Origin: Caballeronia udeis
GTDB taxonomy: Bacteria; Pseudomonadota; Gammaproteobacteria; Burkholderiales; Burkholderiaceae
Length of the DNA: 64,000 nt
Assembly: GCF_001544555.2 (NCBI RefSeq)
Contig: NZ_FCOK02000042.1
Coordinates: forward strand, 16,714 to 80,713
Direction of reading: 5' to 3'
This document shows, in pieces, positions 17,153 through 25,981 of the stretch. Numbering within the stretch: the stretch's first letter is position 1; each line of letters opens with the position of its first letter. Made by a program: the position numbers and the translations under genes. The notes under the pieces were generated by a model. That model was not told the origin of the DNA and ran no database searches. It was given only the letters and a program-made list of their open reading frames with translations.

Positions 17153-18243
17153 GCCGAGAAGATCTCGGTGTAGCGCTTGATCCACGCGGCCTGTACCACG
17201 GCGAGTGCCTTGTCGTCGTGCAGGACGGACTTCTCCGCGATCTGCTTCGGGCTCGGCACGAACCTGAGGCTCTCGGCGGGAATGATGGCCTTCGAATTCA
17301 CCGGGCCGTTCAGCACGTCAGCCGCCATCCGGCCTTGCACGCCCGCATCGAGCGAATGGTTGATGAACGCATGAATCAGGTCGAGGTCGCCAGGGTGCGA
17401 TTTCGGAATCACCGTGAACATCAGCTGCGTGGCGAAGCCTTCCTTCATGCCGTACGTCACGCCCATCTTGTATTCGGGTTTCCTGATCTGGTCGGGAAAG
17501 AACGCGGGTGAATAGATACCGCCAATATCGAGTGAGCCCGTGCGAAACAGATCGGCGACCTGATTCGGATTCTCGCCGAGCGTCATCACGCGGTCCTTCA
17601 GTTCCATGAGCTTCTTGAAGCCCGGATCGATGTTCTGCTGCGAACCGCCCGACATTTTTGCAGCAATGATCGCCAGGTCGACCGCCTCGGCAAACTCGGG
17701 CGGCGGCAAGAACAGGCGACCTGCATATTTGGGATCCCACAGCGCTTCATACGACGAAGGCGGCGTCTTGATGGTCGACGTGTTGTAGATCAGGCCGTCG
17801 GACCACAACAAGTAGCCGACACCAAAACCGTCCGCGCCGGTTCGATACCGCGCCTCCAGGTCCTTGAGGTTCGGCAGCTTGTCGAGGTCGGGCTTGACGA
17901 GCAGGCCGGCATCGCGGAGACCGGAGGCGCCTACGCCCGCGAGCGTGATCACGTCGTAGGTGGGGCGGTCGCCCGCGGCCTTCACCTTGGCGACCATGCC
18001 GGAGGTGCCGTCCGCGCGGTCTGCAATCACCTTCGCGCCGGTTTTTGCCGTGAACGTAGCCGCTATATTGTGCAGCGCGGCTGTGCCTGTATCGTCTGAC
18101 CAGGTCAGCAGGCGTAGTGTCTTGCCCGAGAAATTGTGTTCCTGGGCTCTGAGGTTGAGGAACGGTGCCGGCAGCGCGGACGCTGCGAGGGCTGCGCCGA
18201 TCGTCTTGAAGGCTTGCCGCCGTCCTGTGCTGAATTTTTTCAT
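17149..18243 (-). CDS. PotD-like ABC transporter substrate-binding protein
   Basis: Periplasmic protein of 364 residues with a twin-arginine signal (TGRRQAFKTIGAALAASALP, then LRAQ). The mature part is of the SBP_bac_8 type: LRLLTWSDDTGTAALHNIAATF at the N-terminus, YDVITLAGVG, and an aromatic-containing hinge FGVGYLLWSDGLIYN. It is first in the four-gene importer operon. Because it sits between this operon and guanidinobutyrase, a guanidino acid, agmatine or polyamine ligand is plausible; this is inferred from context only. Confidence 0.85.
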   Translation of the reverse strand: MKKFSTGRRQAFKTIGAALAASALPAPFLNLRAQEHNFSGKTLRLLTWSDDTGTAALHNIAATFTAKTGAKVIADRADGTSGMVAKVKAAGDRPTYDVITLAGVGASGLRDAGLLVKPDLDKLPNLKDLEARYRTGADGFGVGYLLWSDGLIYNTSTIKTPPSSYEALWDPKYAGRLFLPPPEFAEAVDLAIIAAKMSGGSQQNIDPGFKKLMELKDRVMTLGENPNQVADLFRTGSLDIGGIYSPAFFPDQIRKPEYKMGVTYGMKEGFATQLMFTVIPKSHPGDLDLIHAFINHSLDAGVQGRMAADVLNGPVNSKAIIPAESLRFVPSPKQIAEKSVLHDDKALAVVQAAWIKRYTEIFSA

Positions 18244-18597
18244 CGCCGACTCCGTGAGTGATTAAGTGAGATGTCCGACCTATGCGCCAGGTGAACGGTC
18301 GAATTCGTTTGCATTCGTCCGTGTTTGTCCGTGCATGAAAAATGTTAGGAGCGCAAAATAGCCATCACAATCGATATATCGTCATGTCTGCCATGATGAA
18401 AGCGCATGGCTCCGGTGCTTTATCGCTGGTTTTTACAGGCATCGGCATGCCGGACGTGCATGGGAAGCCGCTGGCCACGCAACGGCGGCGTCGCTTGGTA
18501 AGCGAAGCGTAATCCGCAAGACGGAGCACGCGCCGGCGGCGAATAAGCAGACGAAAAAAGCAGACGAAAAAAGCAGACGAAAAACAGGCGAAGCAGC
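18244..18597. other. Intergenic region between importer and guanidinobutyrase operons
   Basis: A 354 bp spacer on the leftward strand between the gbuA-type gene and the binding-protein gene. The part near 18340-18390 (AT-rich, with TCGATATATCG) is the best promoter candidate for the importer operon. The part near the gbuA end carries a 13 bp tandem repeat. No coding frame has family features. Confidence 0.4.
18546..18584. repeat. Three tandem copies of a 13 bp unit
   Basis: The unit AGCAGACGAAAAA is repeated three times without mismatch at 18546-18558, 18559-18571 and 18572-18584, followed by a decayed copy (CAGGCGAAGCAG). It begins 14 bp past the stop of the guanidinobutyrase gene. It looks like a slipped-strand microsatellite; a role in 3' end formation is possible but not shown. 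Confidence 0.8.
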
Positions 18598-19569
18598 CTA
18601 CGTCCGGTACTTCACCTTCGGCAGCACGCACAACATTTCATACAGCAGGTTCGCCCCGACCAGCGCGGTATTGCCGGACGGGTCGTACGGCGGCGAAATC
18701 TCGACCAGGTCGCATCCCACGATATCCAGCCCCCGGCAGCCGCGGATGATTTCAAGCGCTTGCCAGATCGTCAGGCCGCCGATTTCCGGCGTGCCCGTGC
18801 CGGGCGCAAAGCTCGGGTCCAGACCGTCGATGTCGAAGCTCAGGTACACCGGGCCGTCACCCAGTTTCGCGCGCACCTCGTCCATGATCGGCGCGACCGA
18901 TTTGTACCAGCACTCCTCGGCCTGCACGACACGTATGCCGTGCGAGCGCGACCAGTCGAAATCCTCCGCCGTATAGCCGGTGCCTCGAAGGCCGATCTGC
19001 GCGACGCGGTTGCCGTCGATCAGACCTTCTTCTATCGCCCGCCGGAACGGCGTGCCGTGAGCGATCTTCTCGCCGAACATGGTGTCGTTCACGTCCGCAT
19101 GCGCGTCGACATGAACCACGCCGACCGGACCGTATTTCTTCTTCATCGCGCGCAGGATGGGTAGCACGATCGTGTGGTCGCCGCCCATCGTGAGCGGCAC
19201 GCAGTCGGCCCCAAGGATCTCGTCATACGCTTCGGTGACGATGTCCATGCTCTTCTGCAGATTGAACGTGTTGATCGCGACGTCGCCGATGTCGGCGACC
19301 TGGATGCTGTCGAACGGCGCCGCGCGGGTCGCCATGTTGTACGGGCGCAGCAGGCACGATTCGGCCCGGATCGCGCGCGGACCGAAGCGCGCGCCCGCCC
19401 GGTTCGAGGTGCCGGTGTCGAGCGGCACGCCGACGAAACAGGCATCGAGCCCCTCGGCCGATGTCGCGCTCGGCAGGCGCATCATCGTCGCCGGCCCCGC
19501 GAAGCGCGGCATCTGGTTACCGCCGAGCGGCTGGTTGAAAGAGTTGCCGGAATGGTTATCGTGCTTCAT
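18598..19569 (-). CDS. gbuA: Guanidinobutyrase (ureohydrolase family)
   Basis: Cytoplasmic di-manganese ureohydrolase of 323 residues predicted to split 4-guanidinobutyrate into GABA and urea. Metal ligands are visible as GGDHTI (H132), DAHAD (D155, H157, D159) and DIDGLDPS (D246, D248). The N-terminal block (QPLGGNQMPRFAG then ATMMRLP) and GTGTPEIGGLT are close to what I know of Pseudomonas GbuA/GpuA, more than to agmatinase SpeB. It follows an aldehyde dehydrogenase and a 2-ketoarginine decarboxylase gene in one operon, which supports 4-guanidinobutyrate. Guanidinopropionase or agmatinase remain alternatives. Confidence 0.85.
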   Translation of the reverse strand: MKHDNHSGNSFNQPLGGNQMPRFAGPATMMRLPSATSAEGLDACFVGVPLDTGTSNRAGARFGPRAIRAESCLLRPYNMATRAAPFDSIQVADIGDVAINTFNLQKSMDIVTEAYDEILGADCVPLTMGGDHTIVLPILRAMKKKYGPVGVVHVDAHADVNDTMFGEKIAHGTPFRRAIEEGLIDGNRVAQIGLRGTGYTAEDFDWSRSHGIRVVQAEECWYKSVAPIMDEVRAKLGDGPVYLSFDIDGLDPSFAPGTGTPEIGGLTIWQALEIIRGCRGLDIVGCDLVEISPPYDPSGNTALVGANLLYEMLCVLPKVKYRT

Positions 19570-19593
19570 CGCTAATCCTTTTAAGTAGGCGGG

Positions 19594-21069
19594 CTAGCTG
19601 GCCTGACGACGCGTCAGCACCTGCTTGATTTCCTGGAAGGCGGCAAGCCCGAACGGACCCAGCTCCCGCCCGATACTGCTGCGCTTGAAGCCGCCCCACG
19701 ACGTCTGCGGATAGATCAGTTGCGGCGTGTTGACCCACACCACGCCGGCCGCAAGCGCACGAGCGACCCGTTCGCCGCGAGCTTCATCGGCGGTGACGAC
19801 GCTCGCCACCAGCCCGTAGTCGCTGTCGTTGGCCATGTCGACGGCTTGCTCTTCAGTGTCGAACGCGCGCACGCACAGGACCGGGCCGAAGATCTCGTCA
19901 CGCCATAAAGCGCTCATCGTCGGCACGTCGGTGAAAATCGTCGGCGCGATAAAAAAGCCCTGCTCCGGTGCACCGGCTGGGCGGCCGCCACCCGTGACGA
20001 GCCGTGCACCGTCCGCTATGCCTTGTTCAATATGGCCGCGCACGCGGTCGAATTGGGCGCGGCTCACAAGCGGCCCCATCCGCACGTCAGGCGCGAACGG
20101 GTCGCCCACGACGATCCGCTCTGCGCGCTCGACGAGCCTCGCCAGCAAGGTCGGCAAGAGTGCGCGCGCCACCAGCACGCGGCTCGTCGCCGAACACATC
20201 TGGCCGCTGTTGAAGAAACCCCCCGCTTCGACAAGGTCGATCGCCAGGTCGAGATCCGCATCGTCGAACACGATGATCGACGACTTGCCCCCGAGTTCGA
20301 GACTCACGCCCTTCAGCGTGTCAGTGGCAGTCTTCATTACCGTCTGGCCGACACTCGTGCTGCCGGTAAACGATATTTTCGCGACCCCGGGGTGGGCGAC
20401 GAGCGGTGCGCCTACGTCCGCACCGGTGCCCGTCACCGCGTTGAAAACGCCCGCCGGCAAGCCGGCCGATGCGATCACCGAGGCCAGTTCGAGTTCGGGC
20501 AGCGGGGTGATTTCGGAGGGCTTGAGCACGACCGTGCAGCCTGCCGCGAGCGCCGGGGCGAGTTTCCACGCCGTGGTTACCATCGGGAAATTCCACGGCA
20601 CGATGAGCGCGGCCACGCCGGCGGGTTCGCGGAGAATCCGCGCACGGTGCCCGATGCCGGGGATGCCGACTTCGGCACCGCTTATGTCGTCCAGTTGCTC
20701 GGCCATTTGAGCGTAATAGCTGAATGTCGCGATCACATCGTCGACGTCCATGTGCGCTTCCGCTTGCGGCTTGCCGTTATTAAGCGATTGCAGCATCACG
20801 AGACGCTCGCGCCGCACGTCCACTTCTGCCGCGATCGCGCGCAGGTAGGTGGCACGCTCGGCGCCGGTCGTATGACGCCAGGTACGAAACGCGCGAGCCG
20901 CGCACGCTACCGCCCGTTCCACGTCGGGCAGGGTGCCCGCGGCCACGTTGGCCAGGCAGGTTCCGGTCGCAGGGTTAACCACGGCAATCGTGCGGCCCAG
21001 TGCGCCGTCGACCCAGTGACCATCTATATAAAGCTGCGTCAGGAATCGAGTGTCGTTCGGCGCGCTCAT
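19594..21069 (-). CDS. Aldehyde dehydrogenase, probably 4-guanidinobutyraldehyde dehydrogenase
   Basis: NAD(P)-dependent aldehyde dehydrogenase of 491 residues. The substrate-region motif is PWNFPMVTTAWKLAPALAAG, the catalytic Glu lies in LELGGKS and the nucleophile Cys in FNSGQMCSATSR; DEIFGPVL marks the cofactor end. The nearest types are betaine-, aminobutyraldehyde- and guanidinobutyraldehyde dehydrogenases (BetB/KauB-like). ATG 21069 overlaps the stop of the decarboxylase gene by 4 bp. In this operon it would oxidise the decarboxylase product, 4-guanidinobutyraldehyde, to 4-guanidinobutyrate. Confidence 0.85.
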   Translation of the reverse strand: MSAPNDTRFLTQLYIDGHWVDGALGRTIAVVNPATGTCLANVAAGTLPDVERAVACAARAFRTWRHTTGAERATYLRAIAAEVDVRRERLVMLQSLNNGKPQAEAHMDVDDVIATFSYYAQMAEQLDDISGAEVGIPGIGHRARILREPAGVAALIVPWNFPMVTTAWKLAPALAAGCTVVLKPSEITPLPELELASVIASAGLPAGVFNAVTGTGADVGAPLVAHPGVAKISFTGSTSVGQTVMKTATDTLKGVSLELGGKSSIIVFDDADLDLAIDLVEAGGFFNSGQMCSATSRVLVARALLPTLLARLVERAERIVVGDPFAPDVRMGPLVSRAQFDRVRGHIEQGIADGARLVTGGGRPAGAPEQGFFIAPTIFTDVPTMSALWRDEIFGPVLCVRAFDTEEQAVDMANDSDYGLVASVVTADEARGERVARALAAGVVWVNTPQLIYPQTSWGGFKRSSIGRELGPFGLAAFQEIKQVLTRRQAS

Positions 21070-22766
21070 GCCGGGTCTCCGGGGACGTGGTCGAACCACT
21101 TCTGTTCGTCGATTTCGATCAATGTGGGCACGCGGCGCGCAGCCGCCTGCTTCAGTTCGTTGGCCAGCGCGGCAGGCGTATGGGCCGATGCCGCGCAGCA
21201 GCCGAAGCCGCGTGCCAGCGCAAGGAAGTCAGGCGTGTAGATGTCAACGCCGATCGGCTCGATATCGCGCTCAACCATGTACTTCTTGATTTCGGCATAA
21301 CCCCGGTTATTCCAGAGCAGCACGATCACCGGTACAGCAGCTTCAACAGCGCTCGCCAGTTCAGGCAGCGTGAACTGCAGGCCGCCGTCGCCGATCAGGC
21401 AGATCACGGGCCGGTTTCCCGACGCAAGCCGCGCGCCGATCGCAGCCGGCAAGCCGTAGCCCAGCGTGCCGTAGCCGGTCGAGGAGTTGAACCACGACCT
21501 GGGCGAGGACGCTTCGAAGACGAAATTACCGGCGTAGACGGGGCGCGTTGAATCACCCACGACGATCGCATCGGGGAGGGTATTCAATACGGTGTCGAAG
21601 AGCGCGGCCTGCGAGCGGATCGGTGCGTCGTAACCGGCATTGATCGCGGCACGCACGGTACGTACGCGCGACGCGCCCCAGTCGGCCGCGCGCGGCGGCA
21701 ACGGGCGTGTGGCGAGCCTTTGGTCCAGCACGGCGAGCACGAGTTTCGAGTCGGCGGCAATCGCCACATCAGGCCGGAAATTACGCATGACCTGCTGAGC
21801 GTCGATATCGATCCTGATCAGCCTGCCGTCTATGGCAAAGCCGTTATCGAACACCACGTCGTAGTCCGTCTCGCCCAGTTCGGTGCCAACCGCAAGCACG
21901 ACATCGGCCTCACGCACCAGCGCGCGCGTCGCGGCGAGCGACTGGGTCGAGCCGATCGACAACTCATGGCCGCGCGGCAACAGCCCCTTCGCGTTGATCG
22001 TAAGCGCCACCGGCGCCTGCAGGCGTTCGGCCAGCGCGCGCAATTCGGGGGCGGCCCCGGCAGCGCCGCCGCCGGCCAGGATCAGCGGGCGGCGCGCAGT
22101 GGCGAGCAAGGCGCTCGCCTCGTCGAGGGCGCGCGGCGCGCCGGCGGGCTTCGAGGGCAGCACTGCCACACCGGATGTCGTGTCCCGCGCAGGCGCGACG
22201 ATCACGTCGAGCGGAATCTCGATGTGAACCGGCCGTGGCCGCGCGGTCGCGAACACTGCGAACGCGCGGGCCAGGACTTGCGGCAGTTCGTCAGCGTCGA
22301 GCAAGGTGTGGGAGAACGCGGTGAGCCCGGCGAATACGTCGCGCTGCGACGGCAGCTCGTGCAGGCGGCCAGTTCCTCCGCCCAGTTGGCGCGTGGTGTT
22401 GACGCTGGAAATCACGAGCATGGGGATCGAATCGGCGTAAGCCTGCGCCATCGCGGTCGCGATATTCGTCATGCCCGGCCCGGTGATGATGAAGCACACA
22501 CCGGGTTTTCCCGTAACCCGCGCATAGCCGTCCGCCATGAAGCCAGCGCCCTGCTCGTGGCGAGGGGTGACGTGGCGCAGCGTCGACGTTGCCAGTCCCC
22601 GGTACAGCTCGACGGTATGGACGCCGGGGATGCCGAATACCAGTTCAACACCGTAGTGCTCGAGCAGCCTCACGAGCGCTTCGCCGCAGGTCTGTGTGGC
22701 GACTGGCCGGGGCGGGCAGTGTCCGCTCGCGTGACCGAAAAGCGAGATATTTTCAGGCGAATTCAT
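21066..22766 (-). CDS. aruI: Thiamine-diphosphate enzyme, 5-guanidino-2-oxopentanoate decarboxylase
   Basis: ThDP-dependent enzyme of 566 residues with the acetolactate-synthase layout: N-terminal pyrimidine domain (FGIPGVHTVELYRG, catalytic Glu in RHEQGAGFMADGYAR), central domain, and C-terminal PP domain with GDGGLQF and the following WNNRGY. The conserved N-terminal segment and the operon with aldehyde dehydrogenase and guanidinobutyrase match AruI, which decarboxylates 2-ketoarginine to 4-guanidinobutyraldehyde. The start 22766 has CAGGAG four bases upstream. The arginine:pyruvate transaminase AruH that makes the substrate is not in the window. A generic acetolactate synthase is unlikely here. 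Confidence 0.78.
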   Translation of the reverse strand: MNSPENISLFGHASGHCPPRPVATQTCGEALVRLLEHYGVELVFGIPGVHTVELYRGLATSTLRHVTPRHEQGAGFMADGYARVTGKPGVCFIITGPGMTNIATAMAQAYADSIPMLVISSVNTTRQLGGGTGRLHELPSQRDVFAGLTAFSHTLLDADELPQVLARAFAVFATARPRPVHIEIPLDVIVAPARDTTSGVAVLPSKPAGAPRALDEASALLATARRPLILAGGGAAGAAPELRALAERLQAPVALTINAKGLLPRGHELSIGSTQSLAATRALVREADVVLAVGTELGETDYDVVFDNGFAIDGRLIRIDIDAQQVMRNFRPDVAIAADSKLVLAVLDQRLATRPLPPRAADWGASRVRTVRAAINAGYDAPIRSQAALFDTVLNTLPDAIVVGDSTRPVYAGNFVFEASSPRSWFNSSTGYGTLGYGLPAAIGARLASGNRPVICLIGDGGLQFTLPELASAVEAAVPVIVLLWNNRGYAEIKKYMVERDIEPIGVDIYTPDFLALARGFGCCAASAHTPAALANELKQAAARRVPTLIEIDEQKWFDHVPGDPA

Positions 22767-22965
22767 GAGACTCCTGCGGATTGATCCGTTTGATCCGTTG
22801 CCGGTACATGCCTTTCTCCGGAGGTTGCGTGTTGATGCATTCTTGGTGCATGCCGCGTGAACGGCAATCGATGAATTTGCATGCGCGCCATGTTCCTGGC
22901 TCATGGGCTTATTCATGGGTTTATCCGGAGGAGCGGTGGTTTCGGGAGACGCGGGAAGCTGAATT

Positions 22966-23011
22966 CGGTGTATTTCGGTGTATATATGGAGGCTTGAACC
23001 CGTGTATATAT
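22966..23011. promoter_or_regulatory. Three CGGTGTAT-type repeats between aruI and its LysR gene
   Basis: CGGTGTAT occurs at 22966 and 22976, exactly one helical turn apart, and as CCGTGTATATAT at 23000, 24 bp further on. The region lies in the 309 bp between divergent aruI and lysR, otherwise empty of genes. Helically phased direct repeats near the regulator start are consistent with a LysR binding array or promoter elements (the TATATAT runs). Function is inferred. Confidence 0.5.
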
Positions 23012-23075
23012 AAAACCCTCTGGCCGGAAAGCACCCGGCAGTCATGATTTTTTCAAATGCGCGAAGGGAACGAAA

Positions 23076-23942
23076 ATGCGCCGCCTGCCGCCGCTGAATG
23101 CACTGCAAATCTTCGAAACGGTTGCGCGCCACCGCAGTTTCACGCGCGCCGCCGATCACCTCTGTCTGACGCAAGGCGCCGTAAGCCGCCAGATCCTGAC
23201 GCTGGAGGAGTACTACGGTTTTCCGCTGTTCACGCGGCACTCGAAGGGGCTCGCGCTGACGAACGAAGGCGAGCAGCTATTGCCGACCGTGAAGGAGAGC
23301 TTCTCGCGGATCGAGGAGATTTCGCTGCGGCTGACCCGGCAGCGTACCGACCTCGCGTTGAAGGTACCCACCTGCCTGATGCGCTGGATCCTGCCGAAGA
23401 TCATGCGCTTCCAGGCCGAGTGCCCTGAGATCCAGTTGCAGCTCACGACCACCTGGCAGCACGACGTCGATTTCCAGGTCGAGCCGTTCGACGCGGCGAT
23501 CATTTATGGCTCGTCCCCGGGAGTGGACGTTCACTCGATTGCGCTCTTCGACGAGCAACTGACGCCTGTGTGCGCGCCTTCGTTGCTGGAGGAAAAACCG
23601 CTCGACAAGGTAGCCGATCTTTCCCGGCATACGCTGCTGCACCCGACCCGCGACCATCGCGACTGGAAGATGTGGCTCGTCCACGCTCAAGCGCCCGAGA
23701 TCAATGCCGACCTTGGGCAGAGTTTCGAGACGCTCGACCTTGCGACAAACGCGGCGACGCAAGGTTTTGGCGTCGCGATCAGTGACTGCTCGCTCGTGAG
23801 CGAGGATGTTGCGTCAAGGCGCCTCACGATGCCGTTCGACATCGTGCTCACGACGGGCGCCCGCTATTACTTCGTCTACCCGGATTGCCTCGCGCACCAG
23901 AACAAAGTGAACCTGTTTCGCGAGTGGCTCGGGGCGAATTGA
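23076..23942 (+). CDS. LysR family regulator (GcvA-like) of the arginine-catabolism operon
   Basis: Protein of 288 residues. The helix-turn-helix is RSFTRAADHLCLTQGAVSRQ in the first 50 residues, after the GcvA-type opening MRRLPPLNALQIFE. The ligand domain begins around residue 90 with LALKVPTCLMRWILPKI. Orientation opposite to aruI and the shared 309 bp region with phased repeats indicate that it regulates aruI-aldehyde dehydrogenase-gbuA, probably in response to arginine or a keto acid. The regulator type differs from the AruRS two-component system known in Pseudomonas. Confidence 0.9.
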   Translation: MRRLPPLNALQIFETVARHRSFTRAADHLCLTQGAVSRQILTLEEYYGFPLFTRHSKGLALTNEGEQLLPTVKESFSRIEEISLRLTRQRTDLALKVPTCLMRWILPKIMRFQAECPEIQLQLTTTWQHDVDFQVEPFDAAIIYGSSPGVDVHSIALFDEQLTPVCAPSLLEEKPLDKVADLSRHTLLHPTRDHRDWKMWLVHAQAPEINADLGQSFETLDLATNAATQGFGVAISDCSLVSEDVASRRLTMPFDIVLTTGARYYFVYPDCLAHQNKVNLFREWLGAN

Positions 23943-24137
23943 GAGGGCTGAGGACGCGAGGTCCCGGTTATTGGAGCGCAGGCCAGGTCAATCCGGCCGC
24001 GCGCGGACCCCGCGTAGAATATGAGCATGATGCCGCGAGAAAACATATCGTTCCCCGTCCGCCTCAAGGCGCGGAAATGGACTTTCACCGTGGTCATCGA
24101 TATATTTAACCGAATATAACGAAGCTGGGGAGATTGA

Positions 24138-24797
24138 GTGAGCACTGACACGCAGCAAGCAGTAGGCGAGAAATTCGTTCTCGAATCGATGCGTTACGCG
24201 CGCGACAAGACGTGGGAGGTCGTCGAGCAGGTGGTGGCCAGGATTCAACCCGGCATGCTCGAGTCGGAAGCGGTGACCGAGTGCAAGCAGGTCCTGCAGG
24301 AACTGGGGATGGAGCGTATCTGGCATCCCATCCTGATCCGGTTTGGAGAAAACACCTTGCGCACGTTCAAGCAACGTTCCGAAGGAGATCCGCGGCTGAA
24401 AGACGACGACATCTTCTTTGTCGATCTTGGCGTGGTCTGGAAAGGGCATGAAGGCGACGCGGGTGCGACCTTCGTTGTCGGTGCGGACCCGGAGATGAAG
24501 GCGTGCGCGGACGCGGCAAAGACTGTCTTCGATGAGGTCGAACATCATTGGCGAACGACGGGCGCCGGCGGCAAGGCCTTGTATGACTATGCGGCGGAGC
24601 GTGCGTCGGCGCTTGGGTGGAAACTGAACCTCGACATCAAGGGGCATCGTGTGAGCGATTTCCCGCACGCGATCTTCAAGTCAGGCGATCTCGGGAATTT
24701 CGAGCCGCAGCCGGAAGCCGGGCTTTGGATCCTGGAGATCCAGCTTGCTCATCCCACCAGGCCGTTCGGCTCGTTCTACGAAGACCTGCTTGCCTGA
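24138..24797 (+). CDS. M24 family metallopeptidase-like protein
   Basis: Protein of 219 residues with the pita-bread fold of methionine aminopeptidase/prolidase. Probable metal ligands: Asp in FVDLGVVW, Asp in EGDAGATF, His in GHRVSDFPH and Glu in WILEIQL. It lacks the N-terminal domain of aminopeptidase P, so it is a single catalytic domain. GTG 24138 has GGGGAG upstream. Substrate unknown; bacterial relatives include creatinase-like and non-peptidase members. It is followed after 35 bp by a LysR gene on the same strand. Confidence 0.78.
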   Translation: MSTDTQQAVGEKFVLESMRYARDKTWEVVEQVVARIQPGMLESEAVTECKQVLQELGMERIWHPILIRFGENTLRTFKQRSEGDPRLKDDDIFFVDLGVVWKGHEGDAGATFVVGADPEMKACADAAKTVFDEVEHHWRTTGAGGKALYDYAAERASALGWKLNLDIKGHRVSDFPHAIFKSGDLGNFEPQPEAGLWILEIQLAHPTRPFGSFYEDLLA

Positions 24798-24832
24798 GTC
24801 GTCTTGGCGAAGGAAAGCTCACAAGGGACGCA

Positions 24833-25780
24833 ATGTTCATTCGGCAACTCGAGTATCTCGTCACGTTGGCACGCGAAAAACATTTCGCGCGAGCGGCTGA
24901 AGCCTGTCATGTCTCCCAGCCTGCGTTGTCGTCGGCTATCCGCACGCTTGAAGCCGAACTTGGGCTGGTCATTGTCGAGCGGACGCGGCGCTTCGTGGGC
25001 TTTACGGAAGACGGTGAGCGTGTGCTTGGCTGGGCGAGGCAAACGCTCGCGTCGCTGCAGAACATGCGCCACGATGCGTCCGCTGCGCAGGTCCGCCTGA
25101 TCGGGACGCTTCGCATAGGCGCAATTCCGACCATCATGCCGGTGACCACCCGCATGCTTGCACCGTGCATGCGCGAGCATCCGCATATGCGCTATGAGGT
25201 CCGCTCGCTCAGTTCAGATGCAATCCTGCGGCAGCTGGACGAGTACGAACTGGATGTCGGCCTGACGTATCTCGACGATCAGGTGCAGGCGGGATTCAGC
25301 GTATTGCCGCTTTATTTCGAACGCTATCTGCTCTTGTCTCCCACCAGTGCTGACGACAGGTTCGACACAGGCACGGCGCAGTGGAGCGGCTTGGGTGGGT
25401 TGCCGCTGGGTCTCCTGACCGCCACCATGCAGAACCGGCAAGTGATCAACGCAGCGTTTCGACGCGAGGGCGTGCAGCCCACCGTGGTTCTCGAAACTGA
25501 CTCCCTTTTATCTCTCTATGCGCACGTTCAGCATGCCGGGTTGTTCAGCGTGTTTCCGCATAGCCTGCTTAGCGTGTTGCCTGCTGGCAGCGGCGTGCGT
25601 GCGTCGCTCTTATTGCCGGAGTTGACCCGCCGCATTGGCCTTATTGCGCGCAATCGCAATGCGCTGCCGCCCCTGGTTGCCGCCATGTGGAAAGCAGCCG
25701 AGCAGCTCGATCTGCAAGGGGAGTTCGACGCATTGCTGCCCGAGGCGGCCCACGCATCGCAGGGCGCGGCGACCGTTTAA
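24833..25780 (+). CDS. LysR family regulator upstream of formate dehydrogenase
   Basis: Protein of 315 residues starting MFIRQLEYLVTLAREKHFAR, with the helix-turn-helix HVSQPALSSAIRTLEAELG. The ligand-binding part begins near residue 90 with LIGTLRIGAIPTIMPV. ATG 24833 follows AAGGGA at the normal distance; the longer frame back to 24617 is a shadow of the M24 gene. It precedes the formate dehydrogenase gene by 201 bp in the same direction and resembles the LysR genes associated with formate dehydrogenases in Burkholderiales, so it probably activates it. Confidence 0.88.
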   Translation: MFIRQLEYLVTLAREKHFARAAEACHVSQPALSSAIRTLEAELGLVIVERTRRFVGFTEDGERVLGWARQTLASLQNMRHDASAAQVRLIGTLRIGAIPTIMPVTTRMLAPCMREHPHMRYEVRSLSSDAILRQLDEYELDVGLTYLDDQVQAGFSVLPLYFERYLLLSPTSADDRFDTGTAQWSGLGGLPLGLLTATMQNRQVINAAFRREGVQPTVVLETDSLLSLYAHVQHAGLFSVFPHSLLSVLPAGSGVRASLLLPELTRRIGLIARNRNALPPLVAAMWKAAEQLDLQGEFDALLPEAAHASQGAATV

Positions 25781-25981
25781 GGCTCCAGGCCAGCAGCCTT
25801 TCGCATACGGTTGTCCGTCTTCATAAGAAGCGCTTATCACCTGATCCATCCAAACGATTGGACCCTCCGCCAGTACTTCGCGACACTGGTTTGCGTCGAC
25901 GTGCCAGCCCCACGTTCCGACCAAGGCGGTGCCGGGATATCGGCGCCGGTGTTATCCAAATCAGAGTGGAGTGAGACAGTC

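Noticed and set aside
18365..18631. Leftward 88-codon frame across the 13 bp repeats
   Set aside because: It overlaps the guanidinobutyrase end and its Phe/Cys-rich part is just the translated repeat.
20023..21240. Rightward 405-codon frame across the aldehyde dehydrogenase
   Set aside because: Antisense to a protein with catalytic Cys, Glu and cofactor motifs; no independent start site.
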